Assembly: GCA_022565655.1 (NCBI GenBank)
Contig: JAIUMG010000074.1
Span: forward strand, 1-12,033
Reading direction: 5' to 3'
Length of the DNA stretch: 12,033 bases
From: Alkalimonas sp.
GTDB taxonomy: Bacteria > Pseudomonadota > Gammaproteobacteria > Enterobacterales > Alteromonadaceae
Position 1 is the first letter of the stretch; each line of letters opens with the position of its first letter. Below are positions 7,211-12,033 of this stretch, piece by piece. A program made the position numbers and the translations under genes. Under the pieces are notes generated by a model, which worked only from the letters and a program-made list of their open reading frames with translations, did no database searches and was not told where the DNA came from.

Positions 7211-7693
7211 ATGAAATATGTACTCATCAGTCTGCTACTTGCTATGGTGACTACTTTTCCTGCCTATGCGTATTTTGAAGTGGAAGGTGAAGGGCTGGTT
7301 TACCTGAAAAATGGTGAAACCAGGCCGTTCGACTTTGGGTTTACCTACACCAGGAAAGACGGCCGCAATGTATTTCTTGTTGGCCGTCATTCACTGGTGG
7401 TGCAGCAAGTCCCGCAAAAATACTCTTTAGCCTTGGTTCTGCATCAGGAAACCTATGTCTGGGTTAAGGATTTTATTAATGAGCCGATTATCGGGTTTGA
7501 TTTTGAGATCGATGGTCACCGCTTAAAACTGTATCGCGAAGAAGGTTTGCGAGAGCGTGGCAGTTACGTCATTGAAATCAACGGAATACGCCATCATTTC
7601 AGTCGCAACATTGGCCAAATCAATTTTTACTTTAAACCTCAGGGCATTGACAGAGTTGAACCAGAAAGCTTTCTACGACCAAGAAGCCGTTAA
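7211..7693 (+). CDS. Small secreted protein of unknown function, downstream of mltD
   Basis: A 160-residue protein with a clear Sec signal peptide (residues 1-20, hydrophobic VLISLLLAMVTTFPAYA, likely cut after AYA). The mature part alternates short hydrophobic and charged segments, suggesting a beta-rich soluble periplasmic domain of about 140 residues, with no transmembrane segment and no cysteine. It starts 20 bases after mltD and is preceded by GGAGG with nine-base spacing, a strong ribosome binding site, so it is probably in the mltD transcript. I do not recognise the family. Periplasmic location and the link to peptidoglycan remodelling are inferred from the signal peptide and position only. 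Its stop codon lies in the left arm of a hairpin. Confidence 0.8.
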   Translation: MKYVLISLLLAMVTTFPAYAYFEVEGEGLVYLKNGETRPFDFGFTYTRKDGRNVFLVGRHSLVVQQVPQKYSLALVLHQETYVWVKDFINEPIIGFDFEIDGHRLKLYREEGLRERGSYVIEINGIRHHFSRNIGQINFYFKPQGIDRVEPESFLRPRSR

Positions 7694-7716
7694 ATAGCTC
7701 CTGCTAACGGCTCTTC
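7681..7716. terminator. Hairpin shared by two convergent genes, candidate bidirectional terminator
   Basis: AGCCGTTA (7685-7692) pairs exactly with TAACGGCT (7705-7712) around a 12-base loop, and can be extended by three pairs past a bulge. The left arm contains most of the stop codon of the small secreted protein. The right arm meets the stop (7706-7704) of the minus-strand small membrane protein. The following T-rich stretch (TTCGTTTC) is broken, so efficiency is uncertain. Confidence 0.45.
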
Positions 7717-7949
7717 GTTTCTGGTTGCAATTGCAAAGCAGGTACGGTGCCCCAAAGTACACACAGCAGTGGAGCCAGCCAATGAAACCACCAGTGAAAT
7801 GAAATAGCAAACCCCTGCCAGTGGGCATAGCCGATAGCCCCCCATTGCAACACCACGCCAGCCACACCGATAATAAAAAAAGTCCGGTTCAGTAAGCGAC
7901 GTGGGTAGCACGGGATCAGTTTACTATGCATTCGTTTATTGGGCATCAT
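7704..7949 (-). CDS. Small two-helix membrane protein, downstream of maiA
   Basis: A frame of about 81 residues on the minus strand encodes two hydrophobic segments rich in Trp (about FFIIGVAGVVLQWGAIGYA and FHWWFHWLAPLLCVLWGTV) separated by a short His/Trp-containing loop, with a basic N-terminus (RRLLNR) that predicts a cytoplasmic start. This pattern is much more protein-like than the overlapping frames. The start is ambiguous: ATGs at 7949 and 7946 lie inside the end of maiA, while the ATG at 7931 is four bases after the maiA stop; none has a good ribosome binding site, so translation may be coupled to maiA. No family is recognised. It fills what would otherwise be a 240-base gap and ends in the shared hairpin. 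Confidence 0.55.
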   Translation of the reverse strand: MMPNKRMHSKLIPCYPRRLLNRTFFIIGVAGVVLQWGAIGYAHWQGFAISFHWWFHWLAPLLCVLWGTVPALQLQPETKSR

Positions 7950-8574
7950 CTTGTTGCTCGGGTGCGGCAACCTGAAAAGCAGGTAACTGATTGCAGCGTT
8001 GATAAATGGCCTGAATGGTCGGGAAAGGCGTCATATCCAGTTGAAAGCGAAGTGCATTGTAAACCTGAGGCACTAAGCAAACATCTGCAAGACTTAACTG
8101 ATCACTGAAGCAGTAATCCCCTGCAGTGCTCACTAAGCGCTGCTCCAAAGCATGAAAACCGGTTTGCAACCAATGGTGGATCCAAGCCATCTTCTGTTGC
8201 TCTGTCAACTGCAAAGTTTGCGTTAAATACTGCAACACCCGAAGGTTATTCAATGGGTGAATATCGCAGGCAATATCCAGCGCCATTGCCCGAACCCGAG
8301 CCTTGCTGGCCGCATCGGCAGGTAACAAGGCTGGCGAAGGATGTTGTTCTTCCAAATACTCCAGCATCGCCAGCGATTGGTTCAGGGTCAGATTACCCTC
8401 TTGCAAGGTAGGCACCAGCTCTGCCGGATTTAATGCTTTGTACGCATCCTGATGCTGCTGTCCACCATCTTTTACCAAATGGACAGGCACCGATTCAAAA
8501 TCCAGCTGTTTTATTGCCAGCATAATACGCACCCGATAAGCGGCGGATGAGCGCCAATAACCATACAATTTCAT
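7936..8574 (-). CDS. maiA: Maleylacetoacetate isomerase (zeta-class GST)
   Basis: Isomerises 4-maleylacetoacetate to 4-fumarylacetoacetate with glutathione as cofactor, in the cytosolic tyrosine/homogentisate pathway. The 212 residues are typical of the family. The N-terminal thioredoxin-like domain begins MKLYGYWRSSAAYRVRIML and holds the zeta-class SSxxxRVR motif (Ser9, Ser10, Arg14, Arg16), followed by the glutathione-contact segments NPAELVPTL and LNQSLAMLEYLEE. The all-helical C-terminal domain includes DQLSLADVCLVPQVYNA. AAGGA lies six to seven bases before the ATG. It is the fourth gene of the operon but is separated from fahA by an intrinsic terminator. Confidence 0.96.
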   Translation of the reverse strand: MKLYGYWRSSAAYRVRIMLAIKQLDFESVPVHLVKDGGQQHQDAYKALNPAELVPTLQEGNLTLNQSLAMLEYLEEQHPSPALLPADAASKARVRAMALDIACDIHPLNNLRVLQYLTQTLQLTEQQKMAWIHHWLQTGFHALEQRLVSTAGDYCFSDQLSLADVCLVPQVYNALRFQLDMTPFPTIQAIYQRCNQLPAFQVAAPEQQDDAQ

Positions 8575-8591
8575 ATGTTTTCCTTGAACAC

Positions 8592-8618
8592 AAAAGAGCT
8601 GCCATGGGCAGCTCTTTT
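8592..8618 (-). terminator. Strong intrinsic terminator between fahA and maiA
   Basis: A perfect 12-base inverted repeat, AAAAGAGCTGCC (8592-8603) and GGCAGCTCTTTT (8607-8618), encloses a three-base loop. Read on the minus strand the stem ends in TTTTGTGTT, as expected for Rho-independent termination, and lies 26 bases after the fahA stop codon and 17 bases before the maiA start. It is symmetrical, so it could also stop plus-strand transcripts. Its place inside the operon suggests partial termination that lowers maiA expression, or a processing or stability element. Confidence 0.7.
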
Positions 8619-8644
8619 CTCACGCATGAACACAACCCGAGGCT

Positions 8645-9667
8645 TTAGCCCTGATAACGGTACTCTACCACTTGCTGATCGATGGCACCAAAAATACTTT
8701 GACCTTGCGGGTCACGCATCTCAATGCGAATACGATCGCCAAAGCGCATAAAACTGGTGCTAGGTTTGCCGTCACGGATGGTTTCAATCATGCGGATTTC
8801 AGCAATGCAGCTGTAACCCACTCCACCCTCTGTAATGGCGGTGCCGTATTCAGTCCCCTGCTTATTCGACACCGTGCCCGAGCCGATAATGGTGCCTGCC
8901 CCCAATGGACGGGTTCTGGCTGCATGTGCCACCAACTGCCCGAAATCAAAGGTCATATCGATGCCGGCATTGGGCTTACCAAAGGCAGCATCATTGTAGG
9001 TAGACAGCAAGGGCAAGTGCAAACGAGCATCTTTCCAGTGCTCATTCAATTCATCCAGCGTCACCGCAACCGGGCTGAAACTGGATGACGGCTTGGATTG
9101 ATAAAAACCGAAACCTTTACCCAGCTCATTGGGGATCAAACCACGCAATGACACATCATTAACCAGCATCACTAAACGAATACGATCGCGCGCTTTTTCT
9201 GCAGAAATGCCCATCGCCACATCGTCGGTGATCACAGCAATTTCACCTTCAAAATCGATACCAAACTCTTCGCTGGCCACTTCGATAGGGGCGTAAGGGC
9301 CGATAAATGCATCGGAGCCACCCTGGTACATCAGTGGATCTGTCCAAAAGCTTGGTGGCATCTCAGCATTACGCGCTTTACGCACCAACTCAACATGATT
9401 GACGTAAGCGCTACCATCCGCCCAATGATAAGCACGAGGTAAGGGCGACTCACATTGCTGCTGCTCAAACACCTTGGCATCTGGCAGCTGGCCTGCGTTC
9501 AAAGCCTGATACACTTCTTCGGCCTGAGGCGCTTTTTTCTGCCAGTCATCCAGCAGTTGTTGTAAGGTCGAAGCAATCTGAGGAATAGCCACACAGTGGC
9601 TTAGATCACGGCTTACCAACACCAACTGCCCGTCACGGCTCCCATTGTTTAAGGTTGCAAATTTCAT
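8645..9667 (-). CDS. fahA: Fumarylacetoacetate hydrolase (fumarylacetoacetase family)
   Basis: Hydrolyses 4-fumarylacetoacetate to fumarate and acetoacetate, the last step of tyrosine degradation. The 340-residue protein shows the FAH-fold C-terminal domain from about residue 77. Metal-binding acidic residues are visible as Glu140 and Glu142 in GIDFEGEIAVI and Asp171 in LVNDVSLR, with the family motifs KPSSSFSPVAV (192-202) and GAGTIIGSGTVSN further on. It belongs to the shorter bacterial group rather than the 420-residue animal enzyme. A good ribosome binding site (AAGGA, six bases from the ATG) supports the start. It lies 40 bases after hmgA and is followed by the terminator before maiA. 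The gene context makes the substrate much more certain than the family alone would. Confidence 0.94.
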   Translation of the reverse strand: MKFATLNNGSRDGQLVLVSRDLSHCVAIPQIASTLQQLLDDWQKKAPQAEEVYQALNAGQLPDAKVFEQQQCESPLPRAYHWADGSAYVNHVELVRKARNAEMPPSFWTDPLMYQGGSDAFIGPYAPIEVASEEFGIDFEGEIAVITDDVAMGISAEKARDRIRLVMLVNDVSLRGLIPNELGKGFGFYQSKPSSSFSPVAVTLDELNEHWKDARLHLPLLSTYNDAAFGKPNAGIDMTFDFGQLVAHAARTRPLGAGTIIGSGTVSNKQGTEYGTAITEGGVGYSCIAEIRMIETIRDGKPSTSFMRFGDRIRIEMRDPQGQSIFGAIDQQVVEYRYQG

Positions 9668-9707
9668 AATAAATCCTTGTACTGCATGCCTTGCTCAGGC
9701 AAAAAAA

Positions 9708-10847
9708 TTAGTTGCTGTCGTTTACTTTCCAACTGTTCACATAGTCTGGGTTTTCGTGGTTTGCTGCGGCAACGCCGACTTCCAGTGCATCGCGCGTGTC
9801 CAGCATCACCGCCACCTCGTCGGTGAACTTTTTACGATACTCCTGCCCAGCTTGAAAAGCCTTGGGATGCGGGCCATGAGTAAAGCCAGCCGGATGGAAA
9901 GTGACCATGCCTTTTTCGATATTATCACGACTGAAAAAGTCACCCGCATGGTAAAACAGCACCTCATCGTAATCATCATTGTTGTGATAGAACGGCACTT
10001 TTAACGCCCCAGGGTCACTCTCAATCGGGCGTGGTACAAAGGTACAGACCACAAAGCGCTGCGCCACAAAGGTGGTGTGTGCCGATGGAGGCAGATGATA
10101 GCGATGGCTCATCAGCGGACGAATATCACGCCAGTTAATGCGCATGACGGCCAAATCACCATGCCAGCCAATAGCATCCAATGGGTTGTATGGATAGGTA
10201 ATGACCGAGGTTTGACCATGCCGCTTTACCTGAACCTGCCAACTCTCTTCAGAGTATTGTGCTTTAAAGGCGTCATCAATTTTTGGCGTATCCAGCATCG
10301 CCGGATCAAAAATCGCATGATTCCCCACCAAACCTTTTTCTGGCAACTGATAGGAGTCATTGGTTGCTTCAATCATCAATAGCACCATCGGCTGCTTGGG
10401 TTCAAGCCGCCACATGGTTGAACGCGGGATCACCACGTAATCACCTTCTACTACCTCCAGGTGACCATAGTCGCAATAGAGATCAGCACTGCCTTCATGG
10501 ATAAATAACAATTCGTCACCATCGGCATTGCGCACTAAAAATGGCATCGCTTCTGCCAAGCGCCAGGTACGCATTTTACAATGGGCATTGTGCAGCAATA
10601 ATGGCACCTGCCATGGCGAGCTGGTGTTATTTTCCGTTAATTGATTAAAATCGAACAAGCGAGGCCGCAATGGCCCCTGCCAGTCGCTCCAGCCCGTTGG
10701 GGCGTGCCGGTGATGAAAGTGCGTTGCTGGACCAAAGAAGCCACTACGGCCAGTTTCCCGCTCATAGATTGCTTGTTCAGGGAAGTCAGCATGTGCCTGA
10801 CGCGACACATCCCCTTCCCGCAGTGGAAACGAGGCCCATTTACGCAT
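9708..10847 (-). CDS. hmgA: Homogentisate 1,2-dioxygenase, short bacterial form
   Basis: Opens the aromatic ring of homogentisate with oxygen to give 4-maleylacetoacetate, using non-haem iron. The 379-residue cupin-fold protein has the iron-binding pattern of the family: His288 and Glu295 in FYHNNDDYDEV, and His324 in GFTHGPHP (a second His is at 327). The N-terminal part has GFFGPATHFHHRHAPTGW (35-52). It is shorter than the 430-445-residue enzymes of Pseudomonas and animals, a known variant among marine gammaproteobacteria to my recollection. Its ATG lies inside the end of hppD (8-base overlap, 10840-10847), so translation is probably coupled. Loss of this step would cause homogentisate to build up and form the brown pigment pyomelanin. 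Confidence 0.94.
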   Translation of the reverse strand: MRKWASFPLREGDVSRQAHADFPEQAIYERETGRSGFFGPATHFHHRHAPTGWSDWQGPLRPRLFDFNQLTENNTSSPWQVPLLLHNAHCKMRTWRLAEAMPFLVRNADGDELLFIHEGSADLYCDYGHLEVVEGDYVVIPRSTMWRLEPKQPMVLLMIEATNDSYQLPEKGLVGNHAIFDPAMLDTPKIDDAFKAQYSEESWQVQVKRHGQTSVITYPYNPLDAIGWHGDLAVMRINWRDIRPLMSHRYHLPPSAHTTFVAQRFVVCTFVPRPIESDPGALKVPFYHNNDDYDEVLFYHAGDFFSRDNIEKGMVTFHPAGFTHGPHPKAFQAGQEYRKKFTDEVAVMLDTRDALEVGVAAANHENPDYVNSWKVNDSN

Positions 10848-11913
10848 TGGCTAACACTCCGCGCTGGATTTGATCTTCTTCGATGGATTCAAACAATGCT
10901 TTAAAGTTGCCTTCACCAAAGCCTTCATTGCCTTTTCGTTGAATAATTTCGAAAAATACCGGGCCAATCACGGTCTTGGTAAAGATTTGCAGCAAGATGC
11001 CATCTTTCATCGGTGCACCGTCGATCAGAATACGTAACTCACGCATCTGTTCGAGATCTTCCTGATGCCCTTCGACCCGGGCATCAACTTTATCGTAATA
11101 GGTATCCGGGGTTGGCATAAAGTCCATACCGCGCTCGCGCAAGGTACGTACCGTTTGATATATATTGTCGCTGGTTAGGGCAATATGCTGAATGCCTTCG
11201 CCGTTGTATTCACGCAAAAACTCTTCAATCTGTGATTTATCATCAGACGATTCATTAATCGGGATGCGAATTTTGCCACACGGCGCCGTCATCGCACGTG
11301 AAACCAGCCCAGTCAGCTTCCCTTCAATATCGAAGTAACGGATCTCACGGAAGTTGCCAATTTTTTCATAGAATCCAGACCAAACATTCATATTGCCACG
11401 CTTGACGTTGTGCGTCAGGTGGTCCAGCACATCCAGCCCGACACCATGCTCTAGCATGGATTCCTGCCAGTTGTCGTAGTACTTAAAGTCGATATCGTAG
11501 ACAGAAGAAGCACCATAGCGATCAACAAAATACAGCAAGCTACTGCCGATGCCATAGACAGCCGGAATATTCAGCTCCATCGGGCCGATCTGGTTTTTAT
11601 ATTCTTTGGCACCATTTTCCACGGCGTGCTGCAGTGCTTTGGCCGCGTCAGCAACCCGAAACGCCATGGCACAGACACTAGGGCCATGCTCACGGGCAAA
11701 GGCTTCAGCCTGGGAATTTGGCTGCGCATTGATAATAAAGTTGATATCACCTTGCTTATACAGCCAGGCCTCTTTGGAGCGATGCTTGGCAACCTCGGTA
11801 AACCCTAAACCATGAAATAGCTTTTTCAGCTTTTGAATGCCATCCGCATCTGCCGCGGTGTACTCCACAAATTCAAAACCATCTGTTCCTAATGGGTTAT
11901 ATACTTCTTGCAT
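10840..11913 (-). CDS. hppD: 4-Hydroxyphenylpyruvate dioxygenase
   Basis: Converts 4-hydroxyphenylpyruvate and oxygen to homogentisate and CO2, the first committed step of tyrosine catabolism. From the chosen start the protein has 357 residues, as in Pseudomonas. It has two vicinal-oxygen-chelate repeats; the C-terminal one holds the iron ligands His165 (LDHLTHNV), His243 (IQHIALTS) and Glu322 (VFFEIIQRKG). The C-terminal gate region GFGEGNFKALFESIE (331-345) is present. A longer frame opens at 12000, but the ATG at 11913 gives the family's usual N-terminus (MQEVYNPLGTDGFEF) and has GGAG seven bases upstream, so it is preferred. First gene of the minus-strand operon, overlapping hmgA by 8 bases. 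Confidence 0.96.
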   Translation of the reverse strand: MQEVYNPLGTDGFEFVEYTAADADGIQKLKKLFHGLGFTEVAKHRSKEAWLYKQGDINFIINAQPNSQAEAFAREHGPSVCAMAFRVADAAKALQHAVENGAKEYKNQIGPMELNIPAVYGIGSSLLYFVDRYGASSVYDIDFKYYDNWQESMLEHGVGLDVLDHLTHNVKRGNMNVWSGFYEKIGNFREIRYFDIEGKLTGLVSRAMTAPCGKIRIPINESSDDKSQIEEFLREYNGEGIQHIALTSDNIYQTVRTLRERGMDFMPTPDTYYDKVDARVEGHQEDLEQMRELRILIDGAPMKDGILLQIFTKTVIGPVFFEIIQRKGNEGFGEGNFKALFESIEEDQIQRGVLANA

Positions 11914-12033
11914 CAGACGTCTCCACTTAAATGACGAGTAGTGATTAGCAGGCTGGCTGCTGGTGCCGCTATCTTGCGTTAGTCTGAAGAAAATGAACAT
12001 CCATTCGCTGCATTGCCTCGTTTCAGTAAGACA
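11914..12033 (-). promoter_or_regulatory. Leader and likely promoter region of the tyrosine-degradation operon, with hppD ribosome binding site
   Basis: These 120 bases precede hppD and hold the ribosome binding site GTGGAG (GGAG at 11924-11921, seven bases from the ATG). No convincing -35/-10 pair, TyrR-like box or other operator could be picked out by eye. The promoter may lie here or beyond the right edge. Confidence 0.35.

Noticed and set aside
8672..9088. Plus-strand open frame of 138 codons opposite fahA
   Set aside because: Antisense shadow of a clearly recognised fumarylacetoacetate hydrolase, with no family features.
9687..9701. Small hairpin (TGCCT/AGGCA) between hmgA and fahA as a terminator
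   Set aside because: Only five pairs, and on the operon strand the T-run precedes the stem instead of following it.
9645..10004. Plus-strand open frame of 119 codons opposite hmgA
   Set aside because: Antisense to the iron-binding region of HmgA; the hydrophobic run of Val/Ile comes from complementing Asn/Asp codons.
11914..12000. N-terminal extension of hppD to an ATG at 12000
   Set aside because: The additional 29 residues are not part of the family, and the ATG at 11913 has a proper ribosome binding site and the expected N-terminus.

Overview
The window looks like the chromosome of a moderate-GC gammaproteobacterium, probably a marine or aquatic Alteromonadales-like lineage. Three things suggest this: a block matching the E. 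coli yafS-gloB-mltD neighbourhood, a tyrosine-degradation operon in the order hppD-hmgA-fahA-maiA, and a LapA-type giant surface adhesin. No mobile elements, tRNA, rRNA or CRISPR arrays were seen. The genus is not determined.

Region 1 (1-831): the N-terminal part of a large minus-strand adhesin runs off the left edge. It has a LapA-type retention module with an Ala-Ala-Ala-Ala-Gly candidate LapG cleavage site, followed by a pure Asp-Ala dipeptide tract written in at least 29 hexanucleotide units. The upstream intergenic region contains a perfect palindrome in which two TTGACA hexamers face away from each other.

Region 2 (832-3912): a 1026-residue plus-strand protein diverges from the adhesin. 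It joins an unrecognised N-terminal domain and a helical alpha/alpha-toroid-like domain to a complete MurF-like amide ligase module. This is the most unusual gene of the window. It ends exactly where the next, convergent gene ends.

Region 3 (3913-7693): a YafS-like methyltransferase (minus), then glyoxalase II (gloB), the membrane-bound lytic transglycosylase MltD with three LysM repeats, and a small secreted protein of unknown function (all plus). The last two are probably cotranscribed.

Region 4 (7704-12033): a minus-strand tyrosine/homogentisate catabolic operon. HppD converts 4-hydroxyphenylpyruvate to homogentisate, HmgA opens the ring, MaiA isomerises maleylacetoacetate, and FahA cleaves fumarylacetoacetate to fumarate and acetoacetate. 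hppD and hmgA overlap by 8 bases. A strong intrinsic terminator lies between fahA and maiA, so maiA and the small membrane protein after it may be expressed at a lower or separately controlled level.
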